Notes under the pieces: model-generated
Told to the model about the DNA's origin: nothing
What the model saw: only the letters and a program-made list of their open reading frames with translations
Database searches by the model: none
Program-made: the position numbers and the translations under genes
Shown: positions 25,665 to 33,397 of the stretch, piece after piece
Numbering within the stretch: the first letter of the stretch is position 1
Layout: each line of letters opens with the position of its first letter
Assembly: GCF_013359735.1 (NCBI RefSeq)
Contig: NZ_JABFMX010000006.1
Location: 149,932-213,931 of the forward strand
Direction: 5' to 3'
Length of the DNA: 64,000 nucleotides
Source: Arthrobacter sp. C9C5
GTDB taxonomy: Bacteria; Actinomycetota; Actinomycetes; Actinomycetales; Micrococcaceae

Positions 25665-26600
25665 CTAGAGGTCCTTGCGGCAGGGGGCGTGGCCCAGCTC
25701 GTAGAGGCCGTTCAGGTCCCCGGCGGCCAGCCCGTCCGGCGCGCCGATCTCGGGGTACATCAGCTGCGTGGGGTCTTCCACATGTTCCAGGCCCATCACG
25801 TGGCCCAGCTCGTGCAGGATCACGGCCGTGGCATAAGCCGAGTTGTCCCCGCGGTCCAGGTCCTCGGTGATTTGCGGTGCGTCCAGTTCCAGGCTGCCGG
25901 TGACGAAGCTCTTGGGGCCGTCACCGAAGCTGAAGTGGGTGCTGCCGCCGGTGCCGATCACGGCACCCTTGAGCTGTGGCGCCTGTTCCGGAGTGGTCCA
26001 GGCGATCAGCAGGGGAGCCCAGCGCTCGCCGTATCTCGCCTTTTGGTACGGAGCGCGGGACTGGGACGGGGCCTCCGTCGTGGGGCCGTCGTTGACGAAC
26101 CTGATTCCGGTCGCTTCGGAGATGGTCTTGATCGCGTTTTCCACCAGCGGCCCGGCATCCTTGGGGGCCAGGGCGGAGTTGACCACGTAGTGCAGGGGCC
26201 GGCAGGGGGAGTAGCCCACCGGGCCGCCGTCGGCGTTGGTGGCCAGGAACTTATAGGACTTGCTGGCGGACGGCGGCGTCTGCGGCTGTCCCAGCGGCTG
26301 GTCCTGCTCTTCGAATCCCGGCGGGGGAACGGCCATTTGCGATCCGTCTGCGGGGATTCCGGCCTTCCGCCCCGCCGGACTGGCCGTGGGGTGGCTCGCC
26401 GGGGCGCTGGCCGGCTTGGCGTCGGCTCCGCCGTTGAACTCGAACAGACCAACAAAACGCGGATCGCCGTACACGAGTCCGGCCGACAGGAAGGCCGCTC
26501 CGGCGATCAGGACGACGGCCGCAAGGTTACGGACCACCCTGACGGCGCTGCGGGCGCGGCTGTGCCGCGGGGTGCGGTCCCGGAGCCCGGGATCGTCCAC
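25665..26600 (-). CDS. membrane-anchored matrixin-like zinc metalloprotease
   Basis: A 311-aa protein with an N-terminal Arg-rich segment and one hydrophobic helix (LAAVVLIAGAAFLSAGLVYG), then a Pro/Ala-rich linker. The protease domain carries HELGHVMGLEH at residues 263-273 followed by LMYPEI, a metzincin zinc motif plus Met-turn. The fold faces outside the membrane. GTG start at 26600 overlaps the stop of the upstream iron-transporter gene by 1 nt, so the two are likely one transcript. Substrate unknown. Confidence 0.85.
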   Translation of the reverse strand: MDDPGLRDRTPRHSRARSAVRVVRNLAAVVLIAGAAFLSAGLVYGDPRFVGLFEFNGGADAKPASAPASHPTASPAGRKAGIPADGSQMAVPPPGFEEQDQPLGQPQTPPSASKSYKFLATNADGGPVGYSPCRPLHYVVNSALAPKDAGPLVENAIKTISEATGIRFVNDGPTTEAPSQSRAPYQKARYGERWAPLLIAWTTPEQAPQLKGAVIGTGGSTHFSFGDGPKSFVTGSLELDAPQITEDLDRGDNSAYATAVILHELGHVMGLEHVEDPTQLMYPEIGAPDGLAAGDLNGLYELGHAPCRKDL

Positions 26601-27787
26601 TAGGCGACCACCGCGCCGAACACCATGCCCAGAAGATAAGTAACGGCGGCCGCGCCCATGCCGATGGCGAGCTGGCGGAATGCGCGGCTGGCAGGGGAGG
26701 TGCCGGAGAGCAGACCGACGACGCCGCCGGTCAGCAGGAGCGCGATCCCCACCAGGGCAGCGGACACCACGAGGGCGGCGATCCCGGTCATGCCCAGCAG
26801 GAACGGGATGATCGGCACGATCGCGCCGGAGGCGAAGAAGCAGAAGCTCGACGCCGCGGCGCTCCACGCTGTGCCCACTGCCTCGTGCTGGTCCTCGGTC
26901 TCGGGAAGCTCCGGCCGCAGCGAAAGGCTCGGATCGCAGTCGCAGTCCAGCAGCCCCATCCGCTCGGCGACGCGGTGCTCGGCCGCCTCGCGGGACATGC
27001 CGCGGGCCAGGTAAACGAGCAGGAGTTCGTTGTGTTCGATGTCCAGCGACGGCGCCGCCGCGAGCGTGATCTGGGTGGGGCGGGTCGCGGCCAGCAGCTC
27101 ACGCTGGGACCGCACGGAGATGAACTCGCCGGCTCCCATCGACAGGGCCCCGGCCAACAGGCCGGCCACACCGCTGAGCAGGACCACGGAGCTGCCCACG
27201 CCGGAGGCGGCCATGCCCATGACGAGGGACAGGTTGCTGACCAGCCCGTCGTTGGCGCCGAACACCGCGGCGCGGAAGCTCCCGGCGAGGCGGTTGCGGC
27301 CGCGCGTGGCCAGCCCGCGGACCACTTCCTCGTGAATCTGCTCGTCGGCGACCATGGCCGGCGTGGCGTTGGGGTCGTTGGCGTACGGGGAGCGGCTCTC
27401 GGCGCGCTGCGCCAGGGCCAGGACAAACACGGAGCCGAAATGGCGGGCCAGGAAGCCGAGGAACTGGCTGCGGAGCGAGGCCGGGCGCGGCCGGCCGGCA
27501 TGCTCGCCGAGGAGCTGCAGCCAGTGCGCCTCATGGCGTCCCTCGGCTTCGGCCAGGGCGAGCAGGATGTCGCGTTCCTCGCCGCTGCGGTTCTGCGCGA
27601 GGTCGCGGTAGACGGAGGCCTCGGCGCGTTCGTCCGCGAGGTACTGCCGCCAGCGCTTGATGTCCGCCGTGGAGGCGGCGGGACTTGCCGTGGGACTTGC
27701 GGCGGGGCTTGCCGCCGGGTACGACGGGGAACCCGCGGCGGGGCCTGGGGCAGAATGGTTTGGGTCAGATGGGGCGTGCTGAGACAC
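26600..27787 (-). CDS. ferritin-like/VIT1 fusion iron transporter (MbfA-like)
   Basis: A 395-aa protein. An N-terminal ferritin-like/rubrerythrin helical domain has paired acidic and His residues (DERAEASVYRDLA, AEAEGRHEAHWLQLL). A C-terminal VIT1/CCC1 domain of about five helices follows (AAVFGANDGLVSNLSLVMG, GALSMGAGEFISVRSQRE). MbfA proteins in rhizobia export iron; plant VIT1 stores it. The first ~45 residues are repetitive Ala/Ser/Pro (SPAASPTASPAAS). GTG start at 27787 has AGGAG 5 nt upstream and is preferred over an ATG at 27826. Confidence 0.88.
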   Translation of the reverse strand: MSQHAPSDPNHSAPGPAAGSPSYPAASPAASPTASPAASTADIKRWRQYLADERAEASVYRDLAQNRSGEERDILLALAEAEGRHEAHWLQLLGEHAGRPRPASLRSQFLGFLARHFGSVFVLALAQRAESRSPYANDPNATPAMVADEQIHEEVVRGLATRGRNRLAGSFRAAVFGANDGLVSNLSLVMGMAASGVGSSVVLLSGVAGLLAGALSMGAGEFISVRSQRELLAATRPTQITLAAAPSLDIEHNELLLVYLARGMSREAAEHRVAERMGLLDCDCDPSLSLRPELPETEDQHEAVGTAWSAAASSFCFFASGAIVPIIPFLLGMTGIAALVVSAALVGIALLLTGGVVGLLSGTSPASRAFRQLAIGMGAAAVTYLLGMVFGAVVA

Positions 27788-28089
27788 GTAAACTCCTGGG
27801 CTTGATAGGGCATGATTCGGCCCCATTGCGACTCCAGCGTACCCCGCAATTCCGCGGATTTTCGGCTGGCAATCCTCAGTGGAAAGTTTCGGTACGCCGT
27901 AAAGTAAGCACGCTTACTGCCCGGCGGCGTCCGGGCAGGACGGCCCTTGACCCCCACCGCCTGCGGTGTTCGAATAAGGGTCAGGGCGGGTTCTTCGGCA
28001 GGCCCGTCCGGCCGGTTTCCGGGCGTCAGGCTGCGGGCCCGGGCGGCGTCAACACCACTGCCGCAGCCCGAGCGCACGGAGGTCGCACC

Positions 28090-28323
28090 ATGGACAACAC
28101 CGGACCACAGGCCGCCCAGCCGGCCAGGGACTCCGTCGAGTCTGATCCTGCCTACGACTTTGCCGAGGACGCCCCGGTCGGCGACGCGGAGACCGTGGAC
28201 GAGGAGCTGCTCGAAGAAGCCGACCGGAACGTCCCGCTCGACGCGGAGGATTTCCTCGGAGACGAGCAACCGATAGTGCCCGCCGATACGGACGAGTTCC
28301 GTGAAGCCGAGGAAGAAGAGTAG
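28090..28323 (+). CDS. small acidic protein, unknown function
   Basis: A 77-aa, strongly acidic protein: about a third of residues are Asp/Glu, ending EAEEEE, with no Cys and no membrane segment. Start ATG 28090 has a consensus GGAGG 8 nt upstream. It resembles the small disordered acidic proteins often annotated as hypothetical in Arthrobacter; no domain is recognised. A strong bidirectional terminator follows. Upstream 27827-28089 holds the promoter region shared with the divergent iron transporter. Confidence 0.7.
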   Translation: MDNTGPQAAQPARDSVESDPAYDFAEDAPVGDAETVDEELLEEADRNVPLDAEDFLGDEQPIVPADTDEFREAEEEE

Positions 28324-28368
28324 ACGGCACCGCCTCAGACAGGCTGTTTCAGGAACAATCCGGACAGC

Positions 28369-28409
28369 ACGACGGCGGTGCCTCCCCGCGTGGGAGGCAC
28401 CGCCGTCGT
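28369..28409. terminator. strong bidirectional terminator hairpin
   Basis: Perfect 18-bp arms at 28369-28386 and 28392-28409 (ACGACGGCGGTGCCTCCC on the left) with a 5-nt loop, between the convergent acidic-protein and symporter genes. No T-run, but stem length and placement support termination in both directions. Confidence 0.75.
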
Positions 28410-28460
28410 CGTCATGAGAGCCGGTGCTGCCTGGCCCGTTTTCCCGGGCCGGGCATGGGC

Positions 28461-29987
28461 CTAGTGGCTCAGCGCCGGGACTTCTTCCTGCTCCTCGGTG
28501 GCGTCGCCGGCAACACGGTCGTGCCAGTTCTTCATCACCGCGGGATCCGTCGGCTTGGTCAGCAGTGATACGGCGACGTAGACCACTGCGGAGGCCAGCA
28601 GGCCGTAGTAGATCGGTTCGTTGGCGTAGATGCCGTCCAGCGGGACCTCGGCGTTGATCTCCAGCACGATCATGGTGCCGAGGGTCAGGACCGACCCGAC
28701 TGCCATGGAAGCCGCGGCGGCAACGCCGGTGCCGCGCTTCCACACCAGGCCGCCAAGGATCGCGACCAGCAGGCCGCCCACGAGGATGTCGTAGGCGATG
28801 GTGAGCGCCGCGACGACGTCCTTGGTGATGATGGCGATCACGATCGCCACGACGCCCAGGCCCAGCACCCACAAACGGTTGGCCTTGACGTCGTGCTCCG
28901 GGTTGTCCGTGTCGTCGGTGTTGATGTTCTTGCCGAACCAGCCGGCGACGAAAGGCAGGACGTCGGCGCGGGCCACGGTCGCGGCGGCGATCAGGGCGCC
29001 GGAAGCGGTGGACATCATCGCGGCAACGGCCGCGGCGAGCACCAGGCCGCCGATGCCGATCGGCAGCAGGTTGGTGGCGACCTCGGCGTAGACCACGTCC
29101 TTGCCGAGGGCCTTGACGTCGATGTCGGGCAGGGCGACCCGGGCTCCCAGGCCGATCAGGGCGCCGGCGGCACCGTAGAGGATGCAGTAGACGCCGGCCG
29201 TCGCGCCGCCCCAGCGCGCGACCGTGGGGGTCTTGGCGGTGAACACGCGCTGCCAGATGTCCTGGCCGATCAGCAGGCCGAGGGTGTAAACGACGAAGTA
29301 GGTGATGATCGTCTGGACGCCGATGCCGTCGATCTGGAAGAAGCTGGCGTCCACGCGGCTGCGGATGCCGTCGAGGCCGCCGGCGGCGTTGAGCGTGAAC
29401 GGCAGCATCAGCAGGAAGATGCCGACCGTCTTGATCACGAACTGCACCTGGTCGGCCAGGGTGATGGACCACATGCCGCCGATGGTCGAGTAGACCAGGA
29501 CGATTGCGCCGCCGATGGCGATGGCCAGCGCGCGGTCCCAGCCGAAGAGGACGACGAAGATCGTGGCGTACGCGCCCGTGGAGGTGGCGCAGAGCATCAG
29601 CGTGTAGGCGAGCATGACGATCCCCGAGGTCTGGGTGGCCCGGCTGCCGTAGCGCAGGGTCAGCATCTGGGAGACCGTGTAGATCTTGAGCTTCTGGATG
29701 GTGCTGGCGAAGAGCAGGCTGAGCAGCAGCACACCGGCGCCGATCGCGACCACGAGCCACATGCCGGAGATGCCGAACTTGTAGCCGAGGCCCACGCCGC
29801 CGACGGTCGAGGCGCCGCCGAGGACGACGGCGGCCATGGTGCCGGTGTACAGGAAGGGCCCGAGCCGGCGACCTGCCACCAGGAAGTCGCTGTTGTTCCT
29901 TGTGCGGGACTTGCCCCACCAGCCGAAGGCCAGCATGGCGATGAGGTACACCACCACGATGGCGATGTTGACGAAACTTGCGTCCAT
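28461..29987 (-). CDS. sodium:solute symporter family protein
   Basis: A 508-aa SSS-family transporter with about 13 helices: N-terminal NIAIVVVYLIAMLAFGWWG, the loop GRRLGPFLYTGTMAAVVLGGAS, GAIVLVYSTIGGMWS (a signature of the family), and YFVVYTLGLLIGQDIWQR. It imports a solute with Na+. ATG 29987 has AAGGAG 7 nt upstream; an in-frame start at 30101 is unlikely. It is divergent from the XRE-cupin regulator, with a palindrome between them. Substrate is inferred to be a guanidino compound, amino acid or organic acid used by the ureohydrolase/ThDP pair. Confidence 0.9.
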   Translation of the reverse strand: MDASFVNIAIVVVYLIAMLAFGWWGKSRTRNNSDFLVAGRRLGPFLYTGTMAAVVLGGASTVGGVGLGYKFGISGMWLVVAIGAGVLLLSLLFASTIQKLKIYTVSQMLTLRYGSRATQTSGIVMLAYTLMLCATSTGAYATIFVVLFGWDRALAIAIGGAIVLVYSTIGGMWSITLADQVQFVIKTVGIFLLMLPFTLNAAGGLDGIRSRVDASFFQIDGIGVQTIITYFVVYTLGLLIGQDIWQRVFTAKTPTVARWGGATAGVYCILYGAAGALIGLGARVALPDIDVKALGKDVVYAEVATNLLPIGIGGLVLAAAVAAMMSTASGALIAAATVARADVLPFVAGWFGKNINTDDTDNPEHDVKANRLWVLGLGVVAIVIAIITKDVVAALTIAYDILVGGLLVAILGGLVWKRGTGVAAAASMAVGSVLTLGTMIVLEINAEVPLDGIYANEPIYYGLLASAVVYVAVSLLTKPTDPAVMKNWHDRVAGDATEEQEEVPALSH

Positions 29988-30118
29988 AAGGGGGCTCCTT
30001 GGAGCTGTTCGGAAGCAGCGCAGGGCGTCCGGGCCGCAACATTGCGGCCGGCGTCCGTTAGTGCTTGACGGTAGATTGCGGGAGGGCAGCCAGTGAGACA
30101 ACCCCCCATTGCCTCATA

Positions 30119-30134
30119 GGCAACAGTTGTTGCC
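30119..30134. promoter_or_regulatory. palindromic operator GGCAACA-GT-TGTTGCC
   Basis: A perfect 7-bp inverted repeat with a 2-nt centre in the symporter/regulator divergent region. A related site with 12 of 16 matches lies at 32225-32240, in front of the ureohydrolase gene. It is the probable binding site of the XRE-cupin regulator. Confidence 0.65.
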
Positions 30135-30214
30135 AAACAGTAAGTTGTGACGGGGGTAACAGTCAAGGTCTTGCTCCGGCGTGTCCTTCCGGGCGTCCCG
30201 ATACCGGTCTGCGG

Positions 30215-30220
30215 CTAGGA
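30215..30220 (+). promoter_or_regulatory. candidate -10 of the XRE-cupin regulator gene
   Basis: TAGGAT, with a start site near 30227 and a ~40-nt leader containing AAAGG before the ATG at 30268. The -35 is not recognisable. Confidence 0.4.
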
Positions 30221-30267
30221 TTGGCACCAATGATGGGGCCGCGCGGCCGGCCGTGAAAGGTTCCTTT

Positions 30268-30843
30268 ATGAAGGCTCTACCCGTAGAACCGAGCAACGTA
30301 CCCGTTGCCATCGGTTCCAGGATCCGTGCCGCCCGGCAGTCCCAGCGGCTCACCATCGAACAGGTCGCCGACGCCACCGGCCTGACCAAAGGCTTCCTCA
30401 GCAGGGTCGAGCGGGATCTCACCTCGCCCTCCGTGAGTTCACTGGTGACGCTGTGCCAGGTCCTCTCCATCTCGATCGGCGAGCTGTTTGCCGCATCTGA
30501 AACCCACCTCACCAAGCAGGGCGAGGGCCCCCGGATCTCGCTCGGCGGCGAAGGGATCGTGGAACGCCTGCTCACCGCCCGCTCCGAGCGCCGGGTCCAG
30601 ATCATCCAGGCCGTGATCGAGCCCCGCGGGCGCGGCGAATCCGAGTTGTACGCCGTGGACTGCGACGTCGATGTGCTCCACGTGGTCAAGGGCAGCATCC
30701 GGCTCATCCTGACCAACGAGGAGTTCGAGCTGGGAACCGGCGACACCGTCACCTTCCCTGGCCGGGAGCCGCACACCTGGATCAACCCCACCGACGAGCC
30801 CGTCGAGGTGCTCTGGGTGCTGGTTCCCGCCGCTAGCCGGTAG
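30268..30843 (+). CDS. XRE family regulator with C-terminal cupin sensor
   Basis: A 191-aa protein. HTH_3 domain at about residues 12-68 (IGSRIRAARQSQRLTIEQVADATGLTKGFLSRVERD) and a small cupin barrel from about 110 (VDCDVDVLHVVKGSIRLILTNEEFELGTGDTVTFPGREPHTWINP). PuuR-like regulators of this type sense amines or amino acids. It lies between the symporter and the ureohydrolase, and operator-like sequences in front of both suggest it controls the set. AAAGG precedes ATG 30268 by 8 nt. Confidence 0.9.
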   Translation: MKALPVEPSNVPVAIGSRIRAARQSQRLTIEQVADATGLTKGFLSRVERDLTSPSVSSLVTLCQVLSISIGELFAASETHLTKQGEGPRISLGGEGIVERLLTARSERRVQIIQAVIEPRGRGESELYAVDCDVDVLHVVKGSIRLILTNEEFELGTGDTVTFPGREPHTWINPTDEPVEVLWVLVPAASR

Positions 30844-30850
30844 GTTCTCT

Positions 30851-30870
30851 TGGCCTGGCCTGGCCTGGCC
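30851..30870 (+). repeat. TGGCC x4 microsatellite
   Basis: Four exact copies of TGGCC just after the regulator stop codon. The rest of 30844-31123 shows no gene, promoter or strong hairpin that I can support. Confidence 0.8.
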
Positions 30871-31123
30871 TCAGCCCCTCACCCCGGGCCGTCCCTCCCA
30901 GTTACCACCCGCATCGCAGCGGCGGCCGATCCAGCGACCCCGGATTTCCGCGGAAGTCCTGACGCGGCCGGCCAAGTAACTGGGCGGGAGCGTCCGGCAG
31001 CCCCTGGCCCGAGGCCTGCCCGACGCTCCTCGGCCCGTCGGCGCAAGTGTGAGTTCATCGGGTTGGATTGGGCTGCGGGTGGTTTCAGCGGGTTGGTCTT
31101 GTGGGGTCTGCCTGACCTTGGCT

Positions 31124-31948
31124 CTAACGGATGTGCCGCGGTCCCTCGGCCAGGACCGCCCGGATCTCGGCCAGGACGTGCTCCGGCCTGAACCAGATGT
31201 CCTCGGGCATGTAGTGGAGCGACGCGAAACCTCTAAGGGTCGCGGCATTGTTTCGCTGCAGGTCCCGGCGAAGCGCCGTGCGGCTCGAATGGAACGCGAA
31301 GCCGTCCACCTCGACGATCAGAAACCCTTCGAGCAGGAAGTCGACCCTTCCGATGCCGGGCAGATGGACCTGGGCGTCGTAGCCGATGCCGTTGGTCCTG
31401 AAGAGATGCTGGGCGTCCACTTCAACGATGGACTCAGCTCGAAGGTTCAGCTGCCGCAGTGCCCGCCGGGCTGTCCCGGACCGGTCGGCTGTGAGTTCGG
31501 CTTTCAGCAGTTCCAGCGGGACGCCAAGCAGCCGCATCGCCGACGTCGCGATGGCGGTGGGCGCCGGGGGAGTGAGGCAGCCCAGGGCATGGAGCACCAC
31601 GTCTTCGACGGCGGCCACGGGGAGTTCTGCGGGCCCCTCGAATCGCACCGTCCGGTGCCGGACGAAGCCGCGGCCGTGTCCGTGGTTGCAGGCCAGATGG
31701 TGCCGGGCGGGCGGATCCCGCAGCCACAGGCCGTAGTGGCCGGCGGCGCTGGCACAGCTGACCCGGGCGTTGTGGTGCAGTGCGGCCAGGAACTCGGGCC
31801 TGCAGTCCGGCAGGGCAAAGACGCCGCGCCGTGGCTGGCGGGCGACCCGGGCCAGCCGGGCAACATCCCGTCGGCTGTAGCCGGCGGACAAAAACTGGCC
31901 GGTCCGGGCGATGCCGCCCAGCTGGGCCAGGTAGGCCTGGGGATCCAT
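31124..31948 (-). CDS. DUF559 endonuclease-like protein
   Basis: A 274-aa protein. The N-terminal part resembles an AbiEi-type winged-helix region (IARTGQFLSAGYSRRDVARLARVARQ). The C-terminal ~100 residues are a DUF559/Vsr-like PD-(D/E)XK domain with catalytic Asp in GIGRVDFLLEGFLIVEVDG and a downstream basic/Asn segment (RRDLQRNNAATLRGF). It belongs to a multicopy actinobacterial family, often of unknown role. No methylase or toxin partner is adjacent. ATG 31948 lacks an obvious RBS. Confidence 0.8.
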   Translation of the reverse strand: MDPQAYLAQLGGIARTGQFLSAGYSRRDVARLARVARQPRRGVFALPDCRPEFLAALHHNARVSCASAAGHYGLWLRDPPARHHLACNHGHGRGFVRHRTVRFEGPAELPVAAVEDVVLHALGCLTPPAPTAIATSAMRLLGVPLELLKAELTADRSGTARRALRQLNLRAESIVEVDAQHLFRTNGIGYDAQVHLPGIGRVDFLLEGFLIVEVDGFAFHSSRTALRRDLQRNNAATLRGFASLHYMPEDIWFRPEHVLAEIRAVLAEGPRHIR

Positions 31949-32308
31949 AGGCCCAGTGCAGGCTGCCGCTGCCCCCGCCGAAACCGGGCAACCCTGCTAT
32001 CTGGACAACTTCGAGGGCTCCGCGCCGCCGGCTGTGTGCGTTCCCGCCCAGTCACTTACCCGGCCAGCGTGCCGGGGCAGCTGGAATCCGCGGATCCGCG
32101 CGGCTCCGGGCGGGGCGGCGGGGCCGGCGGCAGCGAGTAATTGGGGAGGAGCGCACGGCCGGCGCGGAAAGCCGGGCGGCAGGGCTGCTCGGCCGCGCCC
32201 GGGGCGCGGGGGCAGCCGGATCAGGTAAACAACTGATGCGCAGCAGACAACTCCGAGTGTATGATGGCAGTCACACCCGTCGGACAACCCTCGAAGGAGA
32301 CTCCTCCC
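31949..32308. other. intergenic region before the ureohydrolase gene
   Basis: About 360 nt without a supported gene. It contains the degenerate operator (32225-32240), a TATGAT -10 (32260-32265) and AAGGAG (32294-32299). The first ~250 nt hold nothing I can interpret. Confidence 0.6.
32225..32265 (+). promoter_or_regulatory. ureohydrolase promoter with XRE-type operator
   Basis: AACAACTG (32228-32235) followed by TGC at 32237-32239 matches the symporter palindrome read in reverse (12 of 16 positions over 32225-32240). TATGAT (32260-32265) is a good -10. The operator overlaps the -35 region. Confidence 0.5.
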
Positions 32309-33397
32309 TTGGAAGAGCTGCGCATCGAGGCCAATGGCAACCTTGGCCCCATCGATTCCTCCCGCATCCCGCGCTACGCCGGCGCCGCCACTTTTGCCCG
32401 CCTGCCGCGGCTGGACCAGGTGGCCAAGGCTGACGTCACGGTGGTTGGCGTGCCCTTCGACTCCGGAGTCTCCTACCGCCCCGGTGCGCGCTTCGGCGCC
32501 AACCACGTCCGTGAAGCCAGCCGGCTGCTGCGGCCTTACAACCCGGCCTGGGACGTCAGCCCCTTCGAGAACATCCAGGTCGCCGACGCCGGGGACATGG
32601 CCGTCAACCCGTTCAACATCAACGAGGCCATCGAAACCATCCAGCAGAACGCGCTGGACCTGACGGCTGCCGGCGGCAAGCTGCTGACGCTGGGCGGAGA
32701 CCACACCATCGCGCTGCCCCTGCTGCGCGCCGCCGCCGAACGCGCCGGACAGCCCGTCGCCATGCTGCACTTCGACGCGCACCTGGACACCTGGGACACC
32801 TACTTCGGCGCCGAATACACCCACGGCACCCCCTTCCGCCGAGCCGTCGAGGAAGGCATCCTGGACACCGAGGCGATCAGCCACATCGGCACCCGCGGCC
32901 CGCTCTACGGCAAGAAAGACCTCGACGACGACCACCGCTTCGGCTTCGGCATTGTCGCCTCCGCCGACGTCTACTACCAGGGCGTGCTGGAAACCGTCGC
33001 CAAGGTCCGCGACCGGATCGGCAACCGCCCGCTCTACATCTCTGTCGACATCGACGTCCTCGACCCCGCCCACGCGCCCGGCACCGGAACCCCGGAAGCT
33101 GGCGGCATCACCAGCCGCGAACTGCTGGAAATCATCCGCGGCTTCCGCGGCATGAACCTGGTGGGGGCCGACGTCGTCGAGGTCGCCCCGGCGTACGACC
33201 ACGCCGAGATCACCGGCGTCGCCGCCAGCCATGTCGCTTACGAACTCGTCACCCTGATGGCGGACAGCGCCGTCGACGGTGACCGGACCGGCGCGCCCAA
33301 CGGCTACGCCGCACAGGCCCTCGGCCGCGAGTCCCGCCGACCGGCCGGTTTCGCCGCTCCGGCAGCCCAGCCGGTCGAAACCGGAGCCTCCCAGTGA
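32309..33397 (+). CDS. speB: agmatinase-family ureohydrolase (agmatinase or guanidinobutyrase)
   Basis: A 362-aa Mn-dependent ureohydrolase, releasing urea from a guanidino substrate. Metal ligands are in [20 protein letters not shown] and [14 protein letters not shown]; the substrate loop [11 protein letters not shown] is present. Family members include agmatinase and 4-guanidinobutyrase (GbuA), hard to separate by motif. The C-terminal ~40 residues extend past the arginase core. TTG at 32309 has AAGGAG with 9-nt spacing; an in-frame ATG at 32261 has no RBS and overlaps the -10. The stop overlaps the ThDP gene (GTGA). Confidence 0.88.
   Translation: MEELRIEANGNLGPIDSSRIPRYAGAATFARLPRLDQVAKADVTVVGVPFDSGVSYRPGARFGANHVREASRLLRPYNPAWDVSPFENIQVADAGDMAVNPFNINEAIETIQQNALDLTAAGGKLLTLGGDHTIALPLLRAAAERAGQPVAMLHFDAHLDTWDTYFGAEYTHGTPFRRAVEEGILDTEAISHIGTRGPLYGKKDLDDDHRFGFGIVASADVYYQGVLETVAKVRDRIGNRPLYISVDIDVLDPAHAPGTGTPEAGGITSRELLEIIRGFRGMNLVGADVVEVAPAYDHAEITGVAASHVAYELVTLMADSAVDGDRTGAPNGYAAQALGRESRRPAGFAAPAAQPVETGASQ

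Noticed and set aside
26788..30042. A long minus-strand frame covering the iron transporter and symporter
   Set aside because: Its Arg/Pro-rich translation is a shifted frame of the two real minus-strand genes, which have proper motifs and RBSs.
31124..31948. DUF559/AbiEi-like protein as half of a toxin-antitoxin pair
   Set aside because: No adjacent AbiEii-type toxin or second gene is present on either side.
32261..32308. Upstream ATG start for the ureohydrolase
   Set aside because: It overlaps the TATGAT -10 and lacks an RBS, whereas TTG 32309 has AAGGAG at proper spacing.
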